Below are positions 18,058-26,200 of a stretch of DNA of 64,000 nt, piece by piece. Position 1 is the stretch's first letter. The number at the start of each line of letters is the position of its first letter. The notes beneath the pieces were generated by a model, which was not told the origin of the DNA, made no database searches, and saw nothing but the letters and a program-made list of their open reading frames with translations. The position numbers were made by a program, and so were the translations under genes. This DNA comes from Flavobacterium psychrophilum (lineage in GTDB: Bacteria; Bacteroidota; Bacteroidia; Flavobacteriales; Flavobacteriaceae): contig CAMCVA010000001.1 in NCBI GenBank assembly GCA_945879625.1, positions 1 to 64,000 of the forward strand. Direction: 5' to 3'.

Positions 18058-18963
18058 TTATTTAATGTCTTTGTCTATGGTTTTTCGTGTAATTATTTTT
18101 CTTGATGGCATTTTTACAGGCACAAGTCCTGATTTGAGTACGATACGTTGCCCAATCTCACCAGCAACAAAAGAAGCAAACCCCATGCCTAAGCCAGAAT
18201 ATCCTTGACAATTTACGATATACAAATCGCGACACAACGGATAACTTCCCTCGGCAATGTTATTTTGGGTTGGACTAAAATAGTTTGAACCCTTTGTTTT
18301 ACTAACGCTCAACACGCTAATTTGTTGTACAAATTTTCGCAGCTCGTTTGCCGGTTCAAAAATATAATTTATTCCAATAACTCCAAGCATTCGTTTGTTT
18401 TTGGCAACATATTTAACAACCTCTTCATTGGTAGCAAAGGAATATACTCCTTTGGCAGGCAAAGCAGTTACTTGAGCCAGTTGCATCAGGTAGCGCGCGG
18501 TACTCGAATTGGGGTTGTCAAACACCAAACCGTCATAGCTTTTACTGGGAATGCCTTTTAACATGCTAAGCACCTCGTCCAATTGAATCAAGGTGTCTTG
18601 AGCCGTTTTTTGGGTAATTAGTGCAATCGCATCTTTGGCAATTGGGGTGGTTTTTGGAAAAATCTTTTGCTGTGCAAACCCTTTTATTTCGGTTTCCGAT
18701 AATTTTCGGGCTAAAAAGGCAATACGCGTATTCTTTTGGTACAAAGCGGCAATTACTTCTGCTTCAGATTTGGGCAAAATAGAAAGCTTAGCCGGATATT
18801 TACTTTCAAAGATTTCGGTTTGTGCTTCCACAATGGGCACGAGCGTTTCGTCTACCAACAAAGTAGTTTTTCCTTCTAGTATGGTTTCGTTTTCTGATTT
18901 TGTCCAAAAACTACAAGAGCTCAATAAGAAAAGGACAAACAAAGGGATTATTCGGCTATACAT
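18058..18963 (-). CDS. PstS-like substrate-binding lipoprotein
   Basis: 301 residues from ATG 18963. That start gives a lipoprotein signal with the lipobox LLSSC (Cys16); the frame extends upstream but into the preceding gene. The body is a type 2 periplasmic binding fold like PstS, with the opening ILEGKTTLLVDETLVPIVEA strand, an ARKLSETE segment and a late GFASFVAGEIGQ helix typical of phosphate-binding homologues. No pstC, pstA or pstB is near. It follows tonB and a small membrane protein, and precedes the TPR gene, so it may act outside an ABC importer. The phosphate ligand is inferred from family only. Confidence 0.78.
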   Translation of the reverse strand: MYSRIIPLFVLFLLSSCSFWTKSENETILEGKTTLLVDETLVPIVEAQTEIFESKYPAKLSILPKSEAEVIAALYQKNTRIAFLARKLSETEIKGFAQQKIFPKTTPIAKDAIALITQKTAQDTLIQLDEVLSMLKGIPSKSYDGLVFDNPNSSTARYLMQLAQVTALPAKGVYSFATNEEVVKYVAKNKRMLGVIGINYIFEPANELRKFVQQISVLSVSKTKGSNYFSPTQNNIAEGSYPLCRDLYIVNCQGYSGLGMGFASFVAGEIGQRIVLKSGLVPVKMPSRKIITRKTIDKDIK

Positions 18964-18964
18964 A

Positions 18965-19198
18965 TTAGGTGTCTGTATTGGAATTAAAAAAACGGACAAA
19001 TCGAAGCAAAGCATACACAATTAATGCAACGCCAAACAACAAGCGAAAATTGCCCGACATGGCCAAAGGCAACTCTTTCCAGAAGATGATCAGCAGCCCC
19101 AAAACCAAATACAATAGAAAAAAGCACATGCCTATAACAAAAAGAAATCGCCCTTTAAGCGATTTCTTTTTATAGAATTGAAAGAAATTTTCTTTCAT
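18965..19198 (-). CDS. Small membrane protein in the exb-ton operon
   Basis: A 77-residue protein with two membrane segments (about residues 17-40 and 50-68) and basic ends. Its ATG overlaps the tonB stop codon by one base (TAATG), and it ends one base before the PstS-like start, so it is part of the operon. No family is recognised. Its codons 10-20 contain a perfect 11-bp stem-loop followed by a T-rich stretch, which looks like a terminator inside the gene. Confidence 0.68.
   Translation of the reverse strand: MKENFFQFYKKKSLKGRFLFVIGMCFFLLYLVLGLLIIFWKELPLAMSGNFRLLFGVALIVYALLRFVRFFNSNTDT
19141..19169 (-). terminator. Terminator-like hairpin inside the small ORF after tonB
   Basis: Arms AAAGAAATCGC (19141-19151) and GCGATTTCTTT (19159-19169) pair perfectly over 11 bp with a 7-base loop. 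On the minus strand the hairpin leads into CTTTTTGTTAT. It lies 29-57 bases after the start of the 77-residue gene, so it could end most transcripts just after tonB. Confidence 0.55.
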
Positions 19199-19983
19199 TA
19201 TTCGGCAGATTGGATGTTAATTGGCAAGGAATACAATACCCTAACTTTCTTTCCGTTTTGCTCTCCTGGATTCCATCTTGGACAAGATCTCAACACGCGA
19301 ATAGCTTCTTTTCCTGTTCCGTATCCAATATCTCGGATTACTTTGATGTCGGTTAGAGATCCGTCTTTCTCAACAACGAAAGAAACGAATACTTTTCCTT
19401 TCAATCCTTCTTCTTCTGGAACTTGGTAGTTTTTACCTACAAATTTGTAGAATTTTTCGATACCTCCAGGGAAATCAGGTTTTACTTCGATACCTGCTGT
19501 GTTGTAGATGTTATTGTCTTCTTCTACCACATCTCCATTTCCTACAGGCTCAACCGATAGTTCGGCATCTGGATCACCTTTTATGGTTTCAGCACCCAAT
19601 TTTTTATCAACGATTTCTTTGATTTTGGGTGGTTCTTCTACTACTTCCTCCGCTTTGGCAACTACCGGTTTCACAAATTTCACTTGATCCACTTTTGGTG
19701 GCGGTGGCGGTGGTGGTGGAATATTTTCTTTTGGTTTGTCTTTAGGCGGCATCTTTACCGTTATGATCTTTTTGTCCATATTCATGTCGTCATCAGAAGA
19801 CTCCGGAATTAAGGAAGCCAACAACGGAATACTCACCAAGAAAGCAAATATAACAGCTCCAAGTATCAAAGCACGCGTGGTTGTTTTGGTATCTGATTTT
19901 CTTAAATCATATGCACCATAACTTTTGTTGCGTCCCTCGAATACTATATCAAGCCATTCATTTTTTAATAAATCTAATTTCAT
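19198..19983 (-). CDS. tonB: TonB energy transducer
   Basis: A 261-residue TonB. There is one N-terminal membrane helix (about residues 36-60), then a proline-rich periplasmic spacer with a run of eight prolines near residue 90, an acidic stretch, and a C-terminal TonB domain (about 170-258) with FPGGIEKF, GKVFVSFVVEKDGS and CPRWNPG, the form common in Bacteroidota. It couples proton motive force from ExbB/ExbD to outer-membrane receptors. It is preceded by both exbD genes and overlaps the next gene by one base. Confidence 0.95.
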   Translation of the reverse strand: MKLDLLKNEWLDIVFEGRNKSYGAYDLRKSDTKTTTRALILGAVIFAFLVSIPLLASLIPESSDDDMNMDKKIITVKMPPKDKPKENIPPPPPPPPKVDQVKFVKPVVAKAEEVVEEPPKIKEIVDKKLGAETIKGDPDAELSVEPVGNGDVVEEDNNIYNTAGIEVKPDFPGGIEKFYKFVGKNYQVPEEEGLKGKVFVSFVVEKDGSLTDIKVIRDIGYGTGKEAIRVLRSCPRWNPGEQNGKKVRVLYSLPINIQSAE

Positions 19984-20015
19984 GTGTGTCTATTTTTTTT
20001 AATTAGATTGTCAAA

Positions 20016-20582
20016 TTAAGGAGTTGGAGGAGTTGGATTTGCACCTTCCAAAACTTTAACTTCCGAAGGATCAATATCAACAATTGCATAGGTTGGAACA
20101 TCTGCAATAGCCATCTCGTCTAATATGTCTATCAAATTGCGGTAATTTGATTTTTTACTCGGTTTAATAATAACAATTAAACCTTTCTTTTCTGAACGCG
20201 TATATTCTAAAACTTTTTTCTTTCTGCTTAAAAGTGTTTTACGAATCCCGTCTTTGCCGTAGGTTGTTTCTTTTGGACCCTCAATTGGATTGGCCAATAA
20301 GCCTACATAGTATTTCACTTTATTGTCACCTCCTAATAAAACGGTAAGTGTACGATTTTCGTCTACTTTGATGTCTTTATTTTTAGTTGGATCGTCATCT
20401 TTATCAGGCAACCCTAAATCCATCGATTGTGGTTTAGATAAAGACGTAGTGAGCATAAAGAATGTGATGAGCAAGAATGCTAAATCCACCATAGCCGTTA
20501 AGTCTACCTTGGAGTTTTGCTTTTTACTTCTTACTTTTCCACCTTTGCCACCTCCGCCATCGCCGGTATTTAATTCAGCCAT
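20016..20582 (-). CDS. exbD: ExbD/TolR biopolymer transporter (second copy)
   Basis: A 188-residue ExbD. A glycine/lysine-rich cytoplasmic start (residues 1-25) precedes a single membrane helix with the conserved Asp (VDLTAMVDLAFLLITFFML, 26-44), then a periplasmic domain with a roughly 40-residue insertion (about 85-125) relative to the short proteobacterial form. It is the partner of ExbB in the proton-driven motor that energises TonB. It lies 18 bases after the other exbD and 32 bases before tonB. Confidence 0.93.
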   Translation of the reverse strand: MAELNTGDGGGGKGGKVRSKKQNSKVDLTAMVDLAFLLITFFMLTTSLSKPQSMDLGLPDKDDDPTKNKDIKVDENRTLTVLLGGDNKVKYYVGLLANPIEGPKETTYGKDGIRKTLLSRKKKVLEYTRSEKKGLIVIIKPSKKSNYRNLIDILDEMAIADVPTYAIVDIDPSEVKVLEGANPTPPTP

Positions 20583-20600
20583 TGTGTTCTATTTTTTATA

Positions 20601-21215
20601 TTAAAAATCTTTCCCGCGAAGTCCGGTTACCAAATTGAAACTATTGATCTTTTGATCTTGCAAAATATCCATGATTTTTTTGATTTCTGGATACTGTTCT
20701 TTCGCATCGCCTTTGATCGCGATTTGCAATTCTTTGTCGTTAATTTCTATGTTTGAAATGCGTGAATTATAGATCCACTCTTTCAATTGATTGTCAAGGG
20801 AATCTTTGGGAACACCCGCTTGAACACCCGGTTTGTTGCGATCAGTACTAGTCATCGCAATAATGGTTTTCAAGTCTTGAATTGGCACTCCAAATCCTTC
20901 CATCAAAGCAAACCGATTGGCTTCATCTTCTGAGAATTCTACCCCATATTTTTGACCCATCAATTCCAAAGTTCTTTTGCGAACTTCTCTTCCTTTCAAG
21001 TCAAAAAATATTTTTCCTTTTCCTACAGTAATAGTAGCCAAATCTGTTTCTGGCAACTTGGTTTGTACGGTAGAGGCTGGCGTATCAACTGGCAAGGGCT
21101 CTTGTTGCTTTGCTGTTGCGGTCAAAATAAAGAACGTCAACAACAAGAAAGCCACATCACACATTGCCGTCATATCAATAGACGCCGCCTTTTTAGACAT
21201 TTTTGCATTAGCCAT
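20601..21215 (-). CDS. exbD: ExbD/TolR biopolymer transporter (first copy)
   Basis: A 204-residue ExbD paralogue. The membrane helix (SIDMTAMCDVAFLLLTFFIL, about 13-32) contains the conserved Asp at residue 19. The periplasmic part is longer than in Proteobacteria and includes the conserved late segment AIKGDAKEQYPEIKKIMD. Two different exbD genes in tandem are usual in Flavobacteriia and may form a hetero-dimer in the ExbB pore. It is in the operon exbB-exbD-exbD-tonB. Confidence 0.93.
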   Translation of the reverse strand: MANAKMSKKAASIDMTAMCDVAFLLLTFFILTATAKQQEPLPVDTPASTVQTKLPETDLATITVGKGKIFFDLKGREVRKRTLELMGQKYGVEFSEDEANRFALMEGFGVPIQDLKTIIAMTSTDRNKPGVQAGVPKDSLDNQLKEWIYNSRISNIEINDKELQIAIKGDAKEQYPEIKKIMDILQDQKINSFNLVTGLRGKDF

Positions 21216-21277
21216 ATACTTTTATTTTTAAATTAATAAAGTGATTTAGTTTTACGAGTGTGAAACTAAGTAGCTAA

Positions 21278-22096
21278 TTATTTTTGTGTCCCTCTAAAGT
21301 GTCTGTAAGTGTTTACGATTGTATTACCTGCTTCGTCAATTGAGTAGGTTAAGGTATCAATTTTAGAAGTAAACAAGTTATAGGTAACGATCGCTAATGC
21401 TGAAGTAGAAATCCCTGTAGCTGTATTGATCAAGGCTTCAGAAATACCGTTTGCCAACAACGCTTGGTCAGGAGTACCTGCACTTGCCAAAGCACCAAAC
21501 GCTTTAATCATACCTGTAACTGTTCCTAATAATCCGGCTAATGTTCCCAAAGAAACCAAAGTAGATAAAATAGTTAAGTTTTTCTCCAACATTGGCATCT
21601 CTAATGATGTAGCTTCTTCTATTTCTTTGTGAATAGTTTCGGCAGCAGCTTCGCTATCAAAACCTTCTTTTTTCACTTCTTGAAATTTGATTAATGCCGA
21701 TTTAATTGCGTTAGCAACTGAACCTTTTTGTTTATCACAAGCAACTAATGCACCATCAATGTCTCCTTTAACAACGCTAGCTTGTACTTCTCTCATAAAT
21801 TTATCCAAATTGGCAGTACCTGCAGCTTTGGTGATTACCATGTAACGCTCAAACGAAAATACGATTACCATCAAAAGCAATCCCATCAATACTGGTACAA
21901 TTGGACCTCCTTTGTATACCATTGCAAGGTAATTTCCTGGTAGCGGGTGACCTGTGTTTACATTTCCTTCGAAGTTTGAACCATTACCCATAATAAAATT
22001 CCAGATAATCCAGCCTACGAATATACATGCTACGATTACGATTCCTGAAAACATTCCTCCAGCGTTTGAACTACTTTCTTTTTTAACGTTTGCCAT
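21278..22096 (-). CDS. exbB: ExbB/MotA/TolQ proton channel protein
   Basis: A 272-residue ExbB. Three membrane segments are visible at about residues 17-36, 68-88 and 175-240 (the last two TolQ helices with TILSTLVSLGTLAGLLGTVTGMI). The LLGTVTGMI stretch is the hallmark of the TolQ/ExbB/MotA family. It forms the pentameric channel around ExbD. It heads the operon; a TAAATTTG promoter core lies about 60 bases upstream. Confidence 0.94.
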   Translation of the reverse strand: MANVKKESSSNAGGMFSGIVIVACIFVGWIIWNFIMGNGSNFEGNVNTGHPLPGNYLAMVYKGGPIVPVLMGLLLMVIVFSFERYMVITKAAGTANLDKFMREVQASVVKGDIDGALVACDKQKGSVANAIKSALIKFQEVKKEGFDSEAAAETIHKEIEEATSLEMPMLEKNLTILSTLVSLGTLAGLLGTVTGMIKAFGALASAGTPDQALLANGISEALINTATGISTSALAIVTYNLFTSKIDTLTYSIDEAGNTIVNTYRHFRGTQK

Positions 22097-22154
22097 TTTT
22101 TTAATTTTTAATAGTTTTAATTATAATTTTAGTTGTATTTAATTTGAATGAGAG

Positions 22155-22162
22155 CAAATTTA
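22155..22162 (-). promoter_or_regulatory. Candidate -7 promoter core for the exbB operon
   Basis: TAAATTTG on the minus strand, about 59 bases upstream of exbB, in a 241-base AT-rich gap that also holds the end of kmo. No -33 partner was found at the usual spacing. The gap shows no other clear feature. Confidence 0.35.
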
Positions 22163-22337
22163 TATTTTTAGTTTTAATAAAAAAACTTTTTTTAGTTTAA
22201 TTAAAAAATTGAGAAAAAAGCACTAAAATCAACCCATTCAGCTCATTTCATAACAGGCAATCGTAGAATCGGTTACATTTCAATAACGATTTAGTAATAC
22301 CAAATCACATACACGACATGGATAAATAGAAATATCC

Positions 22338-23696
22338 CTAAAATTGAACTGATTTTTCATTCAAAAGCGACAAAATTTGCGCTTCGACTTCGGGTGAATT
22401 CCAGTTGGTTTCGATGTCTTCTCTGCCCATAATTTCTTCCATAATCTCGTGCTGCTGATTGCCAAACGCCAAGGCTTCTATGTAGGGCTGTAAACTAAAC
22501 GTAACTCGGCTGTACAAAGGCATCCATTTATCGGGATGCTTGTCTGAAAACCATTTTTCGATTCTTTTTTGAAGCAAAAAATGATTGTCGGCAGTTTTGG
22601 TGCTCATTTCCATGAAATTTCGGTAAGATAATTCGGCAATGGCATCGGCATTGGGTTTGCGTGATTCTTGGTAGGCGGTAAAAATTTGAGTCCAATCATC
22701 GCCATACTTTTGCATCATTTGGTTCAGCACCGTAATGTCTTCAAATCCGGCATTCATTCCGTGCCCATAAAAAGGCACAATGGCGTGGCACGCATCGCCT
22801 ATCAAGGCAACTTTGTCCAAATGCGTCCACGGAAAACATTTCATCGTAACCAACACACTGGTTGGGTTTTTGAAGAAATCGTGCACTAAATCGGGAATCA
22901 CATCGGCGGTATCGGGAAAATGCGTAGCAAAAAAAGCTTCCAATGCAGCCACATCTTGCACCGATTCAAATGAATTTTCGCCTTGGTGCGGCATAAACAA
23001 GGTACAAGTAAAACTGCCGTCTAAATTGGCCAAGGCCATGAGCATAAAATTGCCGCGAGGCCATATATGCAAAGAGTTTTTATCAATTTTGTGTGAGCCG
23101 TCGGCATTGGCGGGAATGTGCAATTCTTTGTAGCCCAAAGACAAAAATTCCTGTGAATAATTAAACATACTCTGGCGTTGCATGCGATGGCGCACCCGAG
23201 AAAAGGCACCGTCCGACCCAAAAACCATATCAAATTTCAATTCTTCCCAAGCCCCGCGTTCGGTTTCACCTATGTGTAGCGTGGCATCGGCAAGGGTGAC
23301 ATCCCATATTTTCTGATCAAAAAAGAATTCGACACCGGCTTCTTCGGCCAAATCAATCATTTTACGATTTAAAACGCCGCGCGAAAGCGAAAAAATTGCC
23401 TCGCCTTCTTTGCCGTAATACTGGTAGTTTATAGAGGCATCAACCTGGTGAATCGCACGTTTGTCGACCGGAATTCCAATGGCGCTCACTGCGGCATCCA
23501 AGCCAATATCTTGTAGTGTTTTCCATCCTCTGTTTGACATCACCAAATTGATGGATCGTCCAGAAAATTCAACCTTTCTAATATCGGGACTGCGATCAAA
23601 AACATGCACCGTATGACCCGCTTTTTTGAGGTAAATTGCCAACAAGGAGCCTACTAATCCAGAACCAACAACGGCAATTTTTTTGGGCGTTTGCAT
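22338..23696 (-). CDS. kmo: Kynurenine 3-monooxygenase
   Basis: A 452-residue flavoprotein that hydroxylates L-kynurenine to 3-hydroxykynurenine with NADPH and oxygen. The FAD-binding motif VVGSGLVGS is at residues 9-17, the GRSINL segment at about 47, and the second FAD motif ALIGDACHAIVPFYGHGMNAGFED at about 303-326 is highly diagnostic of KMO. The C-terminus carries a weakly hydrophobic region, as in the family. With kynU it makes 3-hydroxyanthranilate from tryptophan-derived kynurenine. It lies 86 bases downstream of the penicillin-acylase-family gene. Confidence 0.95.
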   Translation of the reverse strand: MQTPKKIAVVGSGLVGSLLAIYLKKAGHTVHVFDRSPDIRKVEFSGRSINLVMSNRGWKTLQDIGLDAAVSAIGIPVDKRAIHQVDASINYQYYGKEGEAIFSLSRGVLNRKMIDLAEEAGVEFFFDQKIWDVTLADATLHIGETERGAWEELKFDMVFGSDGAFSRVRHRMQRQSMFNYSQEFLSLGYKELHIPANADGSHKIDKNSLHIWPRGNFMLMALANLDGSFTCTLFMPHQGENSFESVQDVAALEAFFATHFPDTADVIPDLVHDFFKNPTSVLVTMKCFPWTHLDKVALIGDACHAIVPFYGHGMNAGFEDITVLNQMMQKYGDDWTQIFTAYQESRKPNADAIAELSYRNFMEMSTKTADNHFLLQKRIEKWFSDKHPDKWMPLYSRVTFSLQPYIEALAFGNQQHEIMEEIMGREDIETNWNSPEVEAQILSLLNEKSVQF

Positions 23697-23718
23697 GAAT
23701 AAAATCTAAAAAGTTGGG

Positions 23719-23726
23719 CAAATTTA
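23719..23726 (-). promoter_or_regulatory. Possible internal promoter core before kmo
   Basis: TAAATTTG on the minus strand, 22 bases before the kmo start. The nearest TTG upstream is 24 bases away, longer than usual. It could allow kmo expression separate from kynU and the acylase gene. Confidence 0.25.
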
Positions 23727-23782
23727 CTTTTTTTTATGGACTAAGCTCAGCAAGTCCTTTATAATATAGAAATCAAGCAAAT

Positions 23783-26191
23783 TTACTTCGCCGGTTTGAG
23801 CAGCAACAGACTGGAATGCTTCATTATTTCCTGTTTATTTAATTTCATTTTGCGAAATTTCCCCTGCACAAACAGCGGGGCTTGATCGGCATAATGCGCA
23901 CTAAACGGATTACCCGACTGGCCGGTTGGCAAAATACTCCACGCATTTTCGATGTCAGAAAAATCGATCACTCGTCGGGTTGAAGGGCCTGCTTTCACTT
24001 GAAATACTGGTTGCATATCGGGGGTAAACAACAAATTATTGATTACTTCACTGGTTCCGGCCACTGGAAATGGGCCTACATTAAACAACTTGCTCAAAAC
24101 CGCAACTTTACCGATAGGATGTTCAAAAGTAACCTGATGTACTTTTCCCCAAGTCCAGTGAGCTGGGGTTGTGCCAAATTGCTCTTCTAAATCTTGAATG
24201 GCTTGATGAAATGATAAACTGAGAATTTGCGCCCGCGTTTCTTTAGTTTGGGTATGCACATTGTCCCACCAGGGCGACTGTTCGTTTGCCAATTGCGGTT
24301 CTATAATTTGCCGCAAAATGTGCGTGCTTAAGAAACTAGCAAATCGATCGGTGCCCAACTCGTCTTCAAAGGTGTTTTGCAAGTAATGGGTAATCCATTT
24401 GTTGTAAATACTGGGTGCAACTTCCTTTATATCGCTGTTGCCTTTCCACTTTTTCAGAATAGCCAAAGCTGTTTTTTCTTGCTCCGAACATCGATTAGCA
24501 TCAACTTGCTGAAGCAGGCCTTGCACAATTGCCGGAACTACTGCCGAGGTATTGTCGGTAATCATCTCGCTTACGGTTTGCTTGTTCCAATTGTGTTTGA
24601 TGTCGAGCAATTGGGTAATGCGCAAGGCGCGATCTTTGGGCAAATAATAACCCGGATATAAAAACCCATCAATCGGTTCGGGTTGATTGTTGGCCGAATA
24701 CACATAATTCCAAGCCGGATTTTGGGCAGATGGATTTTGAGAAAAAGGCAAGGCTTCAAGTTGATCGTCAATGCCGTTGGCTCCATCCAAAATGAAGTTT
24801 GGATTCACCTTGTTTTGGTGTTTGTATAATTTGCCCGACGCAAACCAACCGATGTTTCCTGCTTTGTCTCCATACATCACATTCAATCCAGGGGCGGCAA
24901 TTAAGCCCACGCTTTGGTGAAATTCAGTAACGTTTTGTGCATGCGACAAACGGTAGACCGCTTCAATTATTGGATTGGGTTGCTGCAAATAGACCCAAGA
25001 CATGGCCACCGGTTGCTTGGCATCTACACCCTCTATTAGTTCATTTACTAGTGGGCCATGCACACTCGATTTAAGCGCAATTGAAACCGCTGCGCTGTCT
25101 TTTACCAAAATGCGCTTGGTCTTTTTCGTAAAAGCTGCATAACCCGATTTGGTTTGGTACTGGGACAGGTTGGTGGGATTGGTTTTCTCGGTATAAAAAT
25201 CAACATCATCGTTTTCAAACATGGTTAAACCATAGGCATAGTCGCGGTTGTGTCCCAACAACGGATACGGAACTCCTGCAATATAACAGCCATACATTTC
25301 GTGCTGAGGCGTAACGATATGCGCCTCATACCAGGTGCCGGGTTGCGAAAACCCAATGTGCGGATCGTTGGCAAAAATCACCTGCTTATTTTGTGTTTTA
25401 GCTGCGCCGATTACCCAGCTGTTGCTACCAATAAAAGGCGGAACAGGACTTGATTCGAGCAATTGGGCCAAGGCAGTGGATATGGGAGTATAATCGGTGA
25501 CTAGCGTTTTAGCATTTTTGAGTTGCGCGGTATTCCATTGGCCTTCTACGCCAAAATCGGTCAAGTAAGCAGCACCCCAACGATCACGAATGTGCGTCAA
25601 AAGCGGATCTGTCTTGTGTGCCATTGCAAAGCTAAACGACATGAATCCCAACACATTGTGCACGTCTTTCAGGGTAAACGGTTTTTTTTCTATGCCCAAC
25701 AAGTGAAACTCAACAGGCGTTGGTCCATCAGCTATAAATCGATTGATGCCTTGCAAATAGGCCTGTGCCAATTGGTAACTGGGACTATTCTTGTCGAGTT
25801 TGGCAACGGCTTGTTCTGAATTTTCATCGATTCCAATGCCGGCAAAAAAACGGTCGGTTTTGAGCAATTTCGACCCAAAAATTTCAGACAATCTTCCCGG
25901 AGCAATGCGGCGCATGAGTTCCATTTGCCACAACCGATCTTGCGCATGCAAATAACCCAAGGCCACCATGGCATCGGTTTCTGATTCGGCATAAATATGG
26001 GGAATGCCATACTCGTCAAAATAAACAGCAGTTTCTTTTTGAATTTCATGAATGGCTAACTTGCCTCCGTAGTTTGGTTTGGCCAGCTGCACATAAGCAA
26101 AAGCAGCGAAACTTATACTGAGTAACAAAACACCCAATACCAACAAAAACTTGTAGCGTTTTTTCCAAGAACCAATACGTTTCAATGCCAT
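23783..26191 (-). CDS. Penicillin acylase-family Ntn hydrolase
   Basis: An 802-residue enzyme of the penicillin amidase family, which cleaves itself into alpha and beta chains. It has an N-terminal membrane or signal segment (residues 13-35), the alpha region with YGIPHIYAES and GYLHAQDRLWQME, and the processing site GSNSWV, where Ser256 would become the catalytic N-terminal nucleophile. A FANDPHIGF stretch follows. Members hydrolyse amide bonds of N-acyl compounds, in the periplasm. It sits 9 bases after kynU and before kmo. A link to kynurenine metabolism is suggested by position only; the true substrate is unknown. Confidence 0.87.
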   Translation of the reverse strand: MALKRIGSWKKRYKFLLVLGVLLLSISFAAFAYVQLAKPNYGGKLAIHEIQKETAVYFDEYGIPHIYAESETDAMVALGYLHAQDRLWQMELMRRIAPGRLSEIFGSKLLKTDRFFAGIGIDENSEQAVAKLDKNSPSYQLAQAYLQGINRFIADGPTPVEFHLLGIEKKPFTLKDVHNVLGFMSFSFAMAHKTDPLLTHIRDRWGAAYLTDFGVEGQWNTAQLKNAKTLVTDYTPISTALAQLLESSPVPPFIGSNSWVIGAAKTQNKQVIFANDPHIGFSQPGTWYEAHIVTPQHEMYGCYIAGVPYPLLGHNRDYAYGLTMFENDDVDFYTEKTNPTNLSQYQTKSGYAAFTKKTKRILVKDSAAVSIALKSSVHGPLVNELIEGVDAKQPVAMSWVYLQQPNPIIEAVYRLSHAQNVTEFHQSVGLIAAPGLNVMYGDKAGNIGWFASGKLYKHQNKVNPNFILDGANGIDDQLEALPFSQNPSAQNPAWNYVYSANNQPEPIDGFLYPGYYLPKDRALRITQLLDIKHNWNKQTVSEMITDNTSAVVPAIVQGLLQQVDANRCSEQEKTALAILKKWKGNSDIKEVAPSIYNKWITHYLQNTFEDELGTDRFASFLSTHILRQIIEPQLANEQSPWWDNVHTQTKETRAQILSLSFHQAIQDLEEQFGTTPAHWTWGKVHQVTFEHPIGKVAVLSKLFNVGPFPVAGTSEVINNLLFTPDMQPVFQVKAGPSTRRVIDFSDIENAWSILPTGQSGNPFSAHYADQAPLFVQGKFRKMKLNKQEIMKHSSLLLLKPAK

Positions 26192-26200
26192 GGTAAGTGC

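Noticed and set aside
23718..23788. Two GCAAATTTACTT copies around the acylase/kmo gap
   Set aside because: One overlaps the end of the acylase gene and the other a promoter-like word; a 12-base AT-rich match is weak evidence of a true repeat.
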